A stretch of DNA of 64,000 nucleotides from Panagrolaimus kolymaensis (GCA_028622995.1 JAJQJQ010000005.1:8550730-8614729); one strand, 5' to 3'. Numbered from the stretch's first letter, positions 9,155 through 21,566 are shown. Notes: generated from the sequence alone by a model not told the origin. Program-made: numbers and translations.

Positions 9155-11629
9155 TATTCACCATATGTCGATGTGTTTGGCTTGAAGTTTAGTTTTATGA
9201 TAAAGGATTTTTACATGTACAAATAAATTTAGAAAGTAATTAAAACAAAAAGGATATGATAAAAGTTTGTTTCAATAAAGAAGCAATTTTTTGACAGCAT
9301 GGTAGAGCTTCCAAACAAAAATATGTTATCAACATGAATGACCGCTAAATGTGGTTGCATCCTTGGATATAATTAGTTTAAGAAAAAATTCTTTTTTTTG
9401 TTTTAGTATTTTTGTTTATTTTTTCCGTCTCAATTCCTCAATCTTTAGCAGATTTTATACATACATTTTTTTCACGAACCAATGATGAAAGCTTTATGTA
9501 ATTCACTTTTCAATAAAATAAAAACGTGAAACCAAATGTTCGATTGAATTTTTTGCGCTTTTTTTTTTATAGTTTTATCAAATTCTGTAAAAACAAAAAG
9601 TACAAGCTTTACAGTATCGGCTGTAGGATGCTTGGGTAGCATGTTTTATTTGCTTTTTTCTTCTTCACATCACTTCTAAAAACATATTTTTTTTATTTTC
9701 ATTAAAAAGCAATAAATTAGCACCAAAAAAATAAAGAGAACATTGATAAGCTTTTTTCCTCCAATATTATCAGTTTCTGTTTAATTTATTACAACAACAT
9801 CGAATATGTGTGTGTTGTTATTACCGTCGCAAACAAAAAGATAACAACTTTATATTCAAGCTTCCATGGTTTTTTCTTTTTTCAAAGATCCGTTGCTGCA
9901 ACTTTTTAAGGTTAATGAACTCAATCAAAAAAAAAAGAAGAAGAAATGAATAAGGCTAAAACAATTGGTTGGAATTTTTTTAAAGGAGAAAAATATTCGG
10001 ACGATGGATAAAATTTGAAAGAAATAATTACCAAAAGAAAAAAATAGTTCACAAAAAGGAAAAGTGTGTTTGAGTATTGATTTATCTCGCAAAACACGGG
10101 GAAAAAATTCAACCGAGAAAAAAAGAAAGAAGAAAATTGAACTATTTACTTTTGTGGAATAAAAAAATAGCGATTGACGACTTTTTTTTGTTTCGCTGAA
10201 GATTTGCAATTCATCCATTGGAAGGGTATCGGTAATTGTTTAATGAGAATTAAGGATAATGTTTAAAAAAATATGGTTTTAGATTGATTTACTTTGTTTA
10301 TTATTATTGGATTAATTATTCACAGAATATAAAACGATTTTGATATTTAATTTGAAAAAAGGGACGCTGTAAAAAACTTTTTTACATATTTTATTTTTTT
10401 GAATTGCGATGGTTCGTTATAAGGTTGGTAAATTTATTTTGTTTAATGGTTTTTTATTTGCAAATTATTCTTAGACTTTAATAAGTTCGTAAATAAAATA
10501 TTTTGCTGTAAAATTAGCTTTGAATAAAAAGTTTGAGATAGAAGGAATTGCTTGGATTTTGGTTATAAAATAAGTTTGTTTTGAGCAAGCAAAATTTTTA
10601 TTGGAATAACAATAAAAGGGAAAATTGTGTAAACCTTCGAATAAGTCAAATATAAACTATTGGTTTACAAAAACGAAAATATTTCCAGCTTTTATTTCCA
10701 ATAATCAAAAATAGGCAACTTTCAATAACATAAATATATATATTTTAATGATTTGTGCAAAAAAATTCAAACCTTGCTTTTTTGTTCGAGAAAATCTTTT
10801 CATTCGATTTTAACAAAGCTGATCATGCCTGATTGATTTGAAGGAACATATCATTCACAATGGAAACCAAGAAAAGCCTCAAAACACACGTAAAACCTAA
10901 GAAAGAAAAAAGAGAGAAAGATAAAAAAGAAAACGAGGAAATTTTTTTCTTAACTCAGAGAAAAAAATAAGCAGACGCCGCCTTTCGTTTTACGTTATTT
11001 TTCTTAGACTTTTTTCCATAAAAAAATAAATGCTTATTTTTTCTTGGGTTTGAGCCATTTGGGGATTTCTTTTATATTATTTTTTCGTTCATGTGCTTCT
11101 AAATTAAGAGTGTTGCTGCTATCTTTTGGCTTTATTGTTTTTTGTTTCTATTTTTTTATTTATAAAAAGGTTGCAAACAAAAATAATAACATTTTTTAAC
11201 ATCAATGAGTCTTTCTCATTTTATTTTTATTTTTTTCCAGTCTGAGTCACAGACTTTTGACTTGGTGGTTTAAAGCTTGAAATATAAAACAAAACAAAAA
11301 TAAAAACGTGCGAAAAAGGGGCTGTTTTTTGTGGATGGTGAAAAGCAAGGAAGAGGCAAGACTGACTGGCGGCTGCAATAAGTTTTGAAACTTTTTTTTT
11401 CTTGCATCATTTCCTCTTCTTTTTTTTTGCTGTTCGAATGGCTTTGACCAGAGAAGCTTGCTTACATAGTTAGTGATGAACTTGCTTTAGGGTTTATTTT
11501 TTAAAAAATGTCTGCTTTCAAAGTAACAAAAAATATATATTTTTTACTCGATGCTTTACTGTAACATTTTTGTTTTACAATTGTTGGAAAGTTTTTCTAA
11601 GCTCTTTAATATGTTATTTTTTATTTTTT
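9155..11629. other. long intergenic region
   Basis: About 2.5 kb of AT-rich, low-complexity sequence with no convincing gene. Frames of 63-97 codons near 9921-10218 overlap each other and are Phe/Lys-rich, as expected from poly-A/T tracts. The 3' end is the upstream region of the aquaporin gene. Confidence 0.6.
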
Positions 11630-11634
11630 AGAGA
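11620..11634 (+). promoter_or_regulatory. probable trans-splice acceptor of the aquaporin gene
   Basis: A T-rich tract ending in AG at 11630-11631 lies three bases before the ATG, which fits a spliced-leader acceptor (inference). Confidence 0.45.
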
Positions 11635-13831
11635 ATGTCTTCGCCAGCCGAGAAATCCGATAAATTTCTTGATAGTTTACGTGATAAACTGCATTTGCGA
11701 AATCCACGAATCGTTAATTTAATTTCTGAATTTTATGCAACTGCTTTACTTTTGGTGAGTTTTTTATTTGTGACTTTTTATTTTTTGTGTGTTCATGGCC
11801 TCTTATTTTTCGAAGAATTTACATTTTTCATAAATTTTTTTATAACGTTCTTTTTTCTTTAACTTCGATATTTTTAGTTCATCGGTATCGGTGTCGTTGC
11901 TCAATACATCCTATCTCATGAAAAATTAAATACATGGATTCAAATCAACATTGGATGGGGCTTTGCTTTAGCCCTATGTGTTCAACTTACATCCAAAACT
12001 TCAGGTAACTAACGTGTAAATTTAAAAAAATAAAAAAGCAAATGCCCGAAATGAAATAAGAAACACAAAAAAAGAAGACTTATTATATTCAAACGGACAT
12101 CATTGCCTTTTTTCACGTCCTCTCTTTCTCTGGAACGAATGAACTTCTTTCGAAATGAGTTTCCAGGCAGTTAGAGTTTAGACCTTTTTATGAGTTTATT
12201 TACTTTTTGAATAAATATTTTAAAAAGCATAAAGCATACTTTTTAAAGATAGTTTGAGTCAATTTTTCCTTTTTTGATTGAATTGATGCATTTATTTTCT
12301 GCTTTGATTCTTTAATGCGCAAATACACTCCATTAGAATGTTTACTTTATTTTTGCAAAGGATTATTTGATAAAAATTTTTTAACTTTTTAAGGAGTATT
12401 TAAAAATAAATCTCTCGATCATAGAACAAAATTCATAGAAATTCAAACCAAAATTGTATGTTTTTTTAAGAAAGTTAAAAATGGCTGCTAAAAAGTTTTT
12501 TTGAACTAGAGTTCATTGCTGCAAAAAAGGTTTAGAAAATTTATTGAATGCTCTTTGAAAATAAACAAACAAAACATAGACAGTCTAAAACTTTAATTAA
12601 CTTTTCGAATTAAGAAAATTTTAATAATGGTTGATTTTTTTGCCATTTTTTCGGATTAAAGAAATCATTTAATCAATAATAGCGAGAGAGTTTTTTGAAC
12701 GTTGATAATTTAAAATATACCGGTATCAACTAAAAAGGGTTCTTTGTATCTTGAAAGCTAAACCTTGAAAAAGCATATTTTTCGAGGCATTGTTCTTTCA
12801 ATAATCTAAAGATTAAAAATAAACAAAAACATAGAACATTCAAAGGGACCTAAAATGATTATAATCAATACATATAACACAAGGTAGTCAGTCATTTTAA
12901 TCATCATTTTGCATGAGCTTATGTTTCGATTTGCAATCGTCATATAATCATCACAAAGGTCATAAGCACTGCAACTAAAATAAAACAGCTGCTGCCGAGG
13001 ATGAGTACGAATTTGAACATACAAAAAAATGTCTTGCAAAAATTAAGCCACCTTTTATAATTAAAGAAAACTTTGGTTTTGGCAGAAAAAAACAAACAAT
13101 AAAATTGCAATTATTTAATTCGAGGGAAACAAATAAGATGCAACTACTTTTCCAGGTGGCCATATGAATCCAGCTGTAAGCTTTCTAATGTACACAAGAA
13201 AACATCTTTCATTTACTGATTTTATTCTTTATTCAATCGTTCAAACTATTGGAGCTTTTGTTGGCTCTGGACTTGCCTATTATGTTTATATCGGTAATCC
13301 CTTTTTTTACTCACACACGCTTATGTAAATATTTTATTTGCAGATCAAGTTCAACATTATGCTGGCGATGCTCGAACTGTAGTTGGTTCAAATGCCACTG
13401 CAGCTTTATTTTGTTCATTTCCGCCTCCACATTTGACTAATCGTGGAGCTTTCGTTGATCAAATTGCTGGCACTGCCATTCTTACAACCTTCGTTTCTGC
13501 GATCATTGATAAGCGCAATAAAGTCCCCGATTATCTTCATCCTCTTCTTTTTGGTATTACTTTAATAACGATTGGTTGCGCATATGGCATGAATCTTGGT
13601 TATCCAATTAATCCAGCTCGTGATCTTGGGCCCAGAATTTTTGCTTCATTGATTTATGGAACTGAAGTGTTTAGTTTCCATGATTATTACTTCTGGATCC
13701 CAGTCATTTCACCTTTCTTCGGGGCTTTCATAGGTTCATGGCTTTACAAACTTCTTGTTGGCTTCCAAATTCAAGAACCAAACAAAAAAATTGTCCTCGA
13801 AAAAAATGGAGATATCGATCTTCTTGAATAA
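11635..13831 (+). CDS. aquaglyceroporin (MIP channel)
   Basis: Four exons, 11635-11754, 11878-12004, 13156-13293 and 13344-13831, join in phase to 290 residues, normal for the family. It is a plasma-membrane channel for water and small solutes such as glycerol. The first pore loop is 'GHMNPAVSF' (residues 83-91) and the second is 'NPARDLGPR' (218-226). The Asp after NPAR is the mark of the glycerol-conducting branch. Six hydrophobic helices can be traced, starting with 'EFYATALLLFIGIGVVAQYI'. The insertion between helices 3 and 4 ('DQVQHYAGDARTVVGSNATA') is of the kind seen in aquaglyceroporins and carries an N-glycosylation sequon (NAT). Intron 2 is 1,151 bp, much longer than the others. The gene is convergent with the poly(A) polymerase. 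Confidence 0.95.
12005..13155 (+). other. long intron of the aquaporin gene
   Basis: 1,151-bp intron (gtaact...tccag). I see no nested gene or repeat in it. Confidence 0.7.
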
Positions 13832-13891
13832 AACAATTGCATCGAGCTTTAATTATAAATATTTACATTAGTATTATGTTTTGGTTTTTGA

Positions 13892-13897
13892 AATAAA
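13892..13897 (+). terminator. polyadenylation signal of the aquaporin gene
   Basis: AATAAA lies 61 bases after the stop codon, followed by an overlapping second copy. The region to 14194 separates the aquaporin gene and the poly(A) polymerase, which are convergent. Confidence 0.6.
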
Positions 13898-14194
13898 TAA
13901 ACAATATTCTTAATTAGCTATCGTTTGACTTCTTGAATCTTAATTTGAAAACTTTCAAGATTATTTTCTATTCATGACATTAGTTTCATTGTTAACCATC
14001 TGTAGAATATTCGATCACATCGTTGACACAATCTTCACTTTCATTCCTTTATCCTCTTCCCAATAATAAATCTTTTATTTATGCTCAAACATACAATAAA
14101 AGAACAACAACAAAAAATAACGAAAGAAAATAAAAACAACAGAAAATACAAAATTTATAACATGTTTAAAAAAGAATCATTCATAGATAATCCA

Positions 14195-15504
14195 TTATTC
14201 ATTAAACCCATTAATATTCATTTTCTTTAGACTTGGATTCATATCAACACACATAAGAAGGTACATTTCATTGAGTGCTTTTTTGATTTTAGTAAAGCCG
14301 CCACCCGAAACACATCTAGCAGTATTAAATCCATTAAAGGGTTCTTCAATAAATATACGACTCTTCTTGCTGCGTTCCTTAGGTAAGCTTTTTCTAAAAT
14401 ACACCTTATTATTGTTGGACTATAAAAGTTAAACTTACTTTAGGAAGACACAAGCATTCTTAATGGAAATAGCATATTTGTCGAAGTCGAACTGGCCATA
14501 GTAACAAAAGAAACCAACTACCAACGTAGCCAAATCATCTTTGTTTTCGGATACAAAGCTCACTTCATCATCAAAAAATCGGAGGTTTTCAACTGGAACA
14601 CCTTCGTTGAATGCTTCAGGACAGATCTTTTGTAAATTTGGTAAAACAGGAGGTTTACAAGCAGATTGCATGAAGTGTAAAACAAGACAAATTAGCGAAT
14701 AACTGTTCAAAGTTTTTCTTTTAGCATTATTGATATCATGTTTTATAGCCCAATGTTTGATAAAGAGACAAATTGCAGGAAACCTTGAATCCATACGAGA
14801 ATATTGGTGGATCAAATGAGTATTGTATATTCCAATTATGTTATTGATACTGGCATCCACATCCAAAGCTAAAAAGTTGAATTAATGAGAGAGAACAATG
14901 AACATCCACAAATGAATACAGTATAATAGATAGTAAAATCGACAAACTTTAAAACAACTTACCAGAATGGGAACCTTTGAATGTGATGCTTAATATAGGA
15001 ACCCGAGCATGATAAATTCCAAAAGCACGCTTCACAACATTACTACGATTGTAAGCTTTTCTCAATTTTTCAAATGCAAAGATAGTTTGATTTTTAAGAA
15101 GATCTTGAGAAAGAGCAGCAAGTTCTTTTGGATCAATCAAAATACATAGATCCAAATCAGAGTTAAAACTTCCACATCCATTAATGGTTGAACCAACAGC
15201 AAACATTCGTGCAGATGGAAAAATTTGTTGACTTGCGAGTTCAAGATTCATTCGAACATTTTCTTTCCATTTCAAAGTGTCCTCGTTCTGAAAGTTAGAG
15301 TATTATAACTTTTTCACAAAGCTATAAACAAACCTGAATATTTTGAACATAATGGAACAAGATGTCATCGGAAAGTTTCTCATAAGCAGGTTGATTATTC
15401 TTAATATTTTCAGCAATTTCTTGAACATTCTTCCATACAAATAGTGGATAATCAAGAACTTGATACTCATATTCAATTTCCATAACTTCAGGAGGAGTCG
15501 CCAT
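14195..15504 (-). CDS. gld-2: GLD-2-type non-canonical poly(A) polymerase
   Basis: Four exons, 15334-15504, 14963-15287, about 14439-14868 and 14195-14393, give 374 residues. It is a cytoplasmic nucleotidyltransferase that would extend mRNA 3' ends. The catalytic G-S pair and Asp dyad are in 'VGSTINGCGSFNSDLDLC' (residues 88-105; D101, D103), and the third Asp is in 'LDVDASINN' (about D168-D170). The central domain has 'KHWAIKHDIN', 'LNSYSLICLVLHFMQ' and 'PPVLPNLQ', and the PAP-associated domain has 'LVVGFFCYYGQFDFDKYAI'. These are closest to GLD-2. The protein is essentially the catalytic core, without RNA-binding domains, so a partner such as a GLD-3-like factor would be needed. An upstream in-frame start at 15546 is possible, but an AG acceptor at 15522-15523 favours 15504. 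The symbol is inferred from motifs; a paralogue is possible. Confidence 0.85.
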
Positions 15505-15786
15505 TTCAATGAAGAATGATGCTAAACTTTGAAAAAATGCAAACAAAAAAGAAATCCTTCAGCAAACGCGTTTTTTTTTCTTTGTTGGGGCGATTTTGCC
15601 AAAAAATTTGAGGGAAAATGTTTAAAAAAAAAGTTGCGATGGCATAACAACTATCATGTCTTTGCTTATATAACGTACCATTCATCATTCATTAATTTAG
15701 AAATTATAATTTTTCACTTTTTAACATAGAATATAATTTTTGTTTGTCTATTCAGAAATTAATTTCGGGTTTTTATTGGCTTATAA
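15505..15786. promoter_or_regulatory. divergent promoter region
   Basis: 282 bp between the divergent poly(A) polymerase and family copy B. It contains the polymerase acceptor (AG at 15522-15523, minus strand). The last 40 bp before 15787 resemble the leader of copy A (ttcagaaatta, tttttatt), so part of the copy B promoter came with the duplication. Confidence 0.4.
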
Positions 15787-16704
15787 ATGTCAGAAATTAC
15801 TAATACTGCAACTTCCCAATCACAAGAATTTTCTTCTTCTATTGATGGATTAATGATTGGTAAGGATCGTGTTCATGAATTTATAAATGGTAAATTTCAA
15901 CCACTCGAAGGTTATGGCGAAAAGGTTTGGGTAAAAAATATGCTTGCCATTTGGGGATATTATATTCCGTTTGGTGCTTTATCATCCGTTATTGCTCGAT
16001 GTACTGTCAAAGAGCTCAAAATTAAAGTTAAAATATCTTTGAAAGATTTTGAAATGTTAACCGAGGCTGAAACCGTTGAGAATCTGTTTATTAATGAAGG
16101 CATCGATATTGGTGGAAACCTTCTTTCAATCGAAGACATTTTTGATCGCGTTTCAAATGCGGATAAATTCAAGTAAAGGCTTTATATTCTCACCCTAGAT
16201 TTATCTTTTCATTTTATTAGTATTCATAATTGTAACTTTACTTCAAATACTATGGATAGGCTAATTTCAACAAATCGAAAACAAAAGATTCAACGATTGG
16301 ATCTTACGAAAGTAAAAGTTGAATTAAATGTTGATGAATTTTATGAATTTTTAAAGGTATATTTTTTTCACTTTTTGATCCACAAAAATAGCATTTACTT
16401 TTTTTTTAAATATTTGCAATGAACCCCTTTTTTATAGAAAAATGCTGCTCCCCATGCTTTTGTTTATATTTGTTTTCAAGATCAAGAAAGAGAACGAGCA
16501 TTTCAATTAGCTCTTAAAACTAAAGTAATCGAAAGTTATGAACCCAAAGAAGATGCATTTGAAATTTATTTAAATCCATGCCTTCATAAAACTTTAATTA
16601 TTGAAAATGGAAAGATTGTTGGAAGGCGTGAATGGCCGATCGGGTATAATCATCCACCAAATGTAACAGAAGAAGAAGAAGCGGCTTCTCATTCTCATAA
16701 ATGA
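15787..16704 (+). CDS. 'RTCKYFF'-family related protein, copy B
   Basis: Three exons, 15787-16172, 16221-16356 (again 136 nt) and 16438-16704, give 262 residues, with splice positions identical to copy A at 4081. Exon 1 is clearly diverged from copy A ('DGLMIGKDRVHEFINGK' against 'DELYIDEENVQEFISDK'). Intron 2 and exon 3 are almost identical to copy A, including non-coding intron bases, and the 3' flanks diverge again after the stop. The bases before the ATG lack the AG seen in copy A. It is convergent with the actin-related gene, 280 bp apart. Function unknown. Confidence 0.8.
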
Positions 16705-16983
16705 TATGATTGTTGTTTATAAAATTCTACTTCAAACATTTTTTCATCTGATTTTAATAAAATTTTTCCATATTTTTAAATGTTGAATTAACCAATTATT
16801 TTTTATGGTTATTATTTACCTGTCATTTAAACTTTCTTTTGGTGTAAGAGTTACATTATTTAATTTTTGTTATTTTCTATTTTTTTTTTTAAACAAATTA
16901 TAAAATAGCAAACCACCCGCTTTACCCAAAATAAAATCAAAACAAAATAAATTAGTAAAAACAGATATCAATTATTGGCTAAA

Positions 16984-18504
16984 TCACAATTCATGAATAC
17001 TTCGATTTCCTTCCAAATATTGATGTGAACTATACCAATGAGCATCAAAACCAGGCATTCGTGCAAAATTTGCTGCACCTGACCATACATCAAATCTTGG
17101 AGTCTTTGAAATTTTTCGAACATTAATTCCATGAAAACGCGAGGATAAATAACTGTTAATTCTATTTGCAAAACCTGGTAAAACTGATGTTCCACCTGTG
17201 ACAAGAATATTTTGGCGGAGGTCCTAAATATTAAAAAGTTAAAATTAATCAAAGCCAATTAGAAATTTACATATTGGATGCTGACATCATTATGCTTTAA
17301 AACATGTTCAGCCATTTCAGTGATAGTTGGTTCAGGGCATGATTCATTGCTTGCTTGCATAAGTAAATCATAATTTCGATCAAACATTCCTTCGGTTAAC
17401 ATAAAAACTTCATCTTGAAATATATGAGTTCGACCATCAGGGAATATATAAGTTTTAGCTGCATTTAGTTTGGGTTTTTGACTTAATGGAATTGAAGAAA
17501 CTTCAAAAGTGGATTGTACAAAATCTTTTAAAGTTTCTTGAACCGCCCAAACATGATATGTGCTTGAAACTGATGGAAGATCATTGCGAAGCATGCAATT
17601 TAAGGGTCCAATGGGTGCAACTATTTTAACATTTTTAATCATATATCGTGGAGTTCTGGGTTCATTAAGTTGAGCAAAATATTCTTGAGCTTGATCAACA
17701 AGAAAATTTCCACCAATGTCTGCTTTCCAATAAGCTAAAACGCGAGGGATAAGAAGCATAGAAAAGGCAATTGGACTAACATTTTTTCAATGCATAATAG
17801 TCAACAACCGGCACGCAACTAGTATGTGAAGCTCCACTATCGATTACCATTCCCGATGGCATAAAGCGGCTTGCTCTGAAATTTATTGTTTATAGTAACC
17901 CAATTAAAAGGACTAGCTTACAGTTGAAAAACTGCACTTGGTTTAATATATATTCCATTGCATTTAAACTTTTCAAAAATCACTTCAAGTAATTTTTGTC
18001 TCATTTTCTCAGGAGTATGCTATAATATATTCTTCTTAAAATAGTTTAGTGTAGTTAAAAGAAATTACCAAAGCTTCAGAGAACATGAAAAAAGTTTCAG
18101 TTGATTCACAATTAAGCCTTTTAATAACTGAATTCATAACTTGCTCAAATAAATCCCAATCTTGAACTAAAATAATACCAAAAAATTTTATAAAAAAAGT
18201 TTAAATCTCAAGATTACTCACTCAATCCATCAAAAATAATTGGATTTAATTTCATTGATTCCGTTGGAGCTTTCATGGCATCATCAAGAAAATACTGGTT
18301 TGAGCCATCGTTGGATTTTTTGACTCCAGCAATGGATGATATTTCCATTTGTGGACGCCCCATTGGATCACAACAATATCCCGCTCGAATTGTTTCAGAA
18401 CCCAAATCAACTATGATTGTATTAACATTGTCTAAAATACGCAGTAATTATATATCACAAATTGGATGTGGAGATATTGGCGACTAACCATAAGTTACAG
18501 CCAT
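16984..18504 (-). CDS. actin-related protein, BAF53/ARP4 type
   Basis: Seven exons, 18489-18504, 18222-18431, 18069-18166, 17922-18019, 17781-17875, 17271-17734 and 16984-17223, all join in phase to 406 residues. The actin fold is evident: 'NTIIVDLGSETIRAGY' (phosphate loop 1), 'GMVIDSGASHTSCVPV' (phosphate loop 2) and 'ILVTGGTSVLPGFANRI' (adenosine site). The 'DGLIQDWDLFEQV' and 'KSYWKADIGGNFL' segments and the insertion before 'FPDGRTHIFQDEVFMLTEG' resemble the BAF53/ARP4 subunit of SWI/SNF and NuA4-type chromatin complexes more than actin itself. The likely site of action is the nucleus. Introns are 45-65 bp. Assignment to ARP4 rather than another Arp is moderately sure. Confidence 0.8.
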
Positions 18505-19230
18505 GTTTAAAAAGTAATGAAGCACTTAATAAAACAAATTAACAAATAAGGACAATGGTTTTTTAAAAGTATTTTTAGAATATATTTTCTTTATTGAAGC
18601 AAAATAAAATGAAAAATGTGCAAAGGCACCAAGAGCACAAAGCCAGCCAAGTATGTCCATAAACAATTTAAAAAAAAATTGCAAGTCTTTTTTCTGTTGC
18701 AGCTGAAGTGGTGTATTACTTTAAATTCGTCTACAAAATTGATTAATAAAACAATAAGCTATTCTTTACTTTTTAATTGGTGGATTTTTTCAAAGAAGTA
18801 CGATCAAAATTAAAAGGAACCAAAAAAACTTTAACCATTGTCCAAAAAAATCCCATTATCCGGTTTCATCCAAACTTTAGGTTTACTTTATTTTTTTATA
18901 AATAAAACTTGCTTCTAATTTTAGGACATAAAAAAATTCCGGTATCAAAATCTTTTTTTCCTTTTAATAATGCTTTTTAATAAAAGAAAATCAAACTTTG
19001 CAACTGGATATCCCTCTTTTTTTGATATCTGTTTTTCGAGACAAAACGCATGCGGTAAATGATATCTATGTAAAAAACTGACCCTTTGTCCATTATATAT
19101 CTTTTTTTCATTTTCTTCGTTTTTTCTGTTCTGTTCTGATTTTTTTAGTTATGTCAACAAAGGAAAAAGAAAAACATGAAATTTCAATTGAGTTTATTTT
19201 TTGCGGTCAAAATGAAAAAATAAAAAAAAG
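18505..19230. other. intergenic
   Basis: Shared upstream region of two divergent genes; no gene seen. Confidence 0.5.
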
Positions 19231-19239
19231 TATAAAAAG
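19231..19239 (+). promoter_or_regulatory. TATA box
   Basis: TATAAAAAG lies 49 bases before the start of the secreted Asn/Gly-rich gene. With transcription starting about 30 bases downstream, it would leave a short leader. Confidence 0.55.
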
Positions 19240-19287
19240 GAGATATTTTTGCGAATAGTTTTTTAATGTTTAACAACCAAACAAAAA

Positions 19288-20277
19288 ATGAATGGAGTTT
19301 GTTGGATCGTGTTTTGTTTGAGTTTAGTTATTTTTTCGAGAGAAGTATTGGGTTATTGTGCAACATGTGAACAAAATAATAATTTTATGAATTTAATGAA
19401 TTCCATTCGAGCTGGAAATAATAATGGAAATGGAAATTTTGGAAATTCAAATAATAATAATAATTTTGGAAATGGATATTTGGGAGGAAGTAGCAGCGGA
19501 TATGGTTCAACCAATGGCGGCATTGGTAGCAGTAGCGGTAATAATTTTAATCTTGTTGAAGGTGGGGGTTATACTGGCAGCAATAATAATAACGGTGGAA
19601 GTCAATGGTCCACTGCGCAAAATGTTTATAGTGGAAATAATTTTGGTGGCACCAATGGAATGACAACGAGTGGAAGTAGTTTTGGATCCAATGGGATGAG
19701 CAATACTGGTGGAAGTAATACATATGGAATGAATACATTCTCCACTAATAATAATAATAACAACCACAATTTTAATGGAATCCCAGTTCGAATTTTCACA
19801 ACTGGTGGAGGTTATGGTTGTTGCAATATGAATACTTATGGACCATGCTGTCAACCTCAAAATTTTAATAGTTTTCTTCCAAATCACTCAAGTTTTGGCG
19901 GAATTCAAGCTACTCCAAGTAATGATATTCCATCAACAGCATCGGCAGCTATGTCTCATGCTTCTTATTCTCCCGCAGCGTCAGCATCCACTGCTAATAG
20001 TGGAACACAATATCCTCAACCCCAACAATCGCCACCAATTTATGATTATACAAATACAGTACAAAATAATATTCCATTTACTCCACAACCCAAACAACAA
20101 CAAAATGATTCACCCAATACAATTACATCAGCAACATTTGATTTTTTCCCTCAACAACATTTATCAAATAATCAATATTCCGCACCCACGGCGTTTCAAA
20201 ATCAACAACAACAACAAACTCAGGAATCATCATCGCCGTATTATTATAAAAATCCTTATGCGGCTTCACCATATTAA
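19288..20277 (+). CDS. secreted Asn/Gly-rich, Gln/Pro-rich protein
   Basis: Single exon, 329 residues. The signal peptide 'MNGVCWIVFCLSLVIF' is followed by a short Cys motif ('YCATCEQ'). The next 140 residues are an Asn/Gly/Ser low-complexity region with runs of Asn. A central island has five Cys residues counted from 'YGCCNMNTYGPCC', and the C-terminal 130 residues are Gln/Pro/Ser-rich with Tyr doublets, ending 'SSPYYYKNPYAASPY'. This looks like an extracellular structural or adhesive protein, for example of cuticle, eggshell or gland secretion, with prion-like composition. It has no introns, unlike its neighbours, and its own TATA box. Its polyadenylation signal AATAAA is at 20380-20385. 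No family recognised. Confidence 0.85.
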   Translation: MNGVCWIVFCLSLVIFSREVLGYCATCEQNNNFMNLMNSIRAGNNNGNGNFGNSNNNNNFGNGYLGGSSSGYGSTNGGIGSSSGNNFNLVEGGGYTGSNNNNGGSQWSTAQNVYSGNNFGGTNGMTTSGSSFGSNGMSNTGGSNTYGMNTFSTNNNNNNHNFNGIPVRIFTTGGGYGCCNMNTYGPCCQPQNFNSFLPNHSSFGGIQATPSNDIPSTASAAMSHASYSPAASASTANSGTQYPQPQQSPPIYDYTNTVQNNIPFTPQPKQQQNDSPNTITSATFDFFPQQHLSNNQYSAPTAFQNQQQQQTQESSSPYYYKNPYAASPY

Positions 20278-21519
20278 AAATACATATTTTAATTAAATTA
20301 TTAGACTTTTGTGTTTTGATGCATTGGTTTTTATGTTAGAGGAGAAAATTTATTTATGACTGTATTTGTATTATAATTAAATAAAAATTGGGATGATTTT
20401 TTTTAATAAATCTAACAAAAAACTTTCATTTTCATGGGTTTTTACGTTTTGGTTGGGCGCAAATGAAGCCAGTTTCAAATAAATTTTTTTTGGATTTTTT
20501 TAAATTTTAGAAAGCATTATTTAAAAAATAGCAACAAAAAGTGTCTTGATAAAGTCATATGGTGCTTACCCTGTTTGGAAAAATGAGTTAAAAACCAAGA
20601 TTTTCAGCTAAAAAATTTAATGTTCGGCGATAAGATTATTTCTCCGCACCCAAAAAATATGAAAGTCAATGTAAAATCAAGAAAAGAAGTGAATTCCATA
20701 TTCTTATAAGTGAAATACGACAAACCTCGTATGAAGAGTGATCTTATCATTGATGCTTGTAAAAATTATCTACAAAATTGCCAAGCTTGTAAAAAGAAAA
20801 AAGTAGTTTTTTTATTTCTAACAAAGCTAAAAATTTAATATTTCTTTGGTCGTATTTATATCCTTTTTCAATGATATTTTTCCAAACGGATCCTATGGTG
20901 ACGATTTGGAAATAATTTATAGTTGTTACGTTCACCTCGAAGTGATCGTGTACATACATATAGGAAGAGGTCCATTAATAAATTATGGATGTTGGTTGAA
21001 GGTCATAATTGGTATGCGATTCAAAACCATGTTGGGAATAATCTTTAAAAATCATATAATAAATATTTGGATAAAAATATCCATATGCTTTATTGAACAC
21101 CGTAATTCAAAACGTGATTCAGCAAATTTTTTAATGTTTTTCATTTATTTAAAACCCAAATATCTTGTTGATGAGCTCAATGATTGAAAAAAAAAGTGGA
21201 GTTCGAATATTTAGTAAAATAGATAATCTACAAGATTTTTAAAACAGAAAAATTAATTTGGATTTTATTGATTTTTGCCAAAGCATTAACTTTAAAAAAG
21301 GTTTCTTTAAGTGAAAAACATTAAATTTAAATATTCCTAACTTCATTGAATAGGTAGTTGGATTGAAAAACATGAGTAAAAATATATAATAAATGATTTA
21401 GGTAATCCACTATTTTATTTTCTTTCAAAATTGCCTCAAAAAAATTGAAAATTTGACTGAAAATTCAACAAAAAGTTCACTTTCATATAGTCCAAAAAAG
21501 TTGTAATCTTTTATCCGGT
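20278..21519. other. intergenic
   Basis: No supported gene. Overlapping frames on both strands at 20747-21187 are not convincing: they lack a domain and neighbouring exons. Confidence 0.5.
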
Positions 21520-21566
21520 TTTCTGGCGCAGTGGAATTTTCGCTGGGTTCGAATCCTGGACTCACC
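21520..21566 (+). repeat. tRNA-like / SINE fragment with A and B boxes
   Basis: TGGCGCAGTGG (21524-21534) matches the RNA polymerase III A box, and GGTTCGAATCC (21546-21556) is a perfect B box. The start-to-start distance is only 22 bases, too short for a tRNA, so the anticodon arm is missing. It is followed by a C-rich stretch (21573-21605) unlike the surroundings. It is best read as a tRNA-derived SINE or a deleted tRNA copy. Confidence 0.45.

Noticed and set aside
19507..19887. 126-codon minus-strand frame
   Set aside because: Antisense shadow of the Asn/Gly-rich coding exon.
20846..21187. 113-codon plus-strand frame
   Set aside because: Aromatic/Ile-rich, overlapped by a minus-strand frame, no domain and no splice partners.
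21520..21566. A genuine tRNA gene
   Set aside because: The A-B box spacing is half of that required and no anticodon arm or acceptor stem can be drawn.
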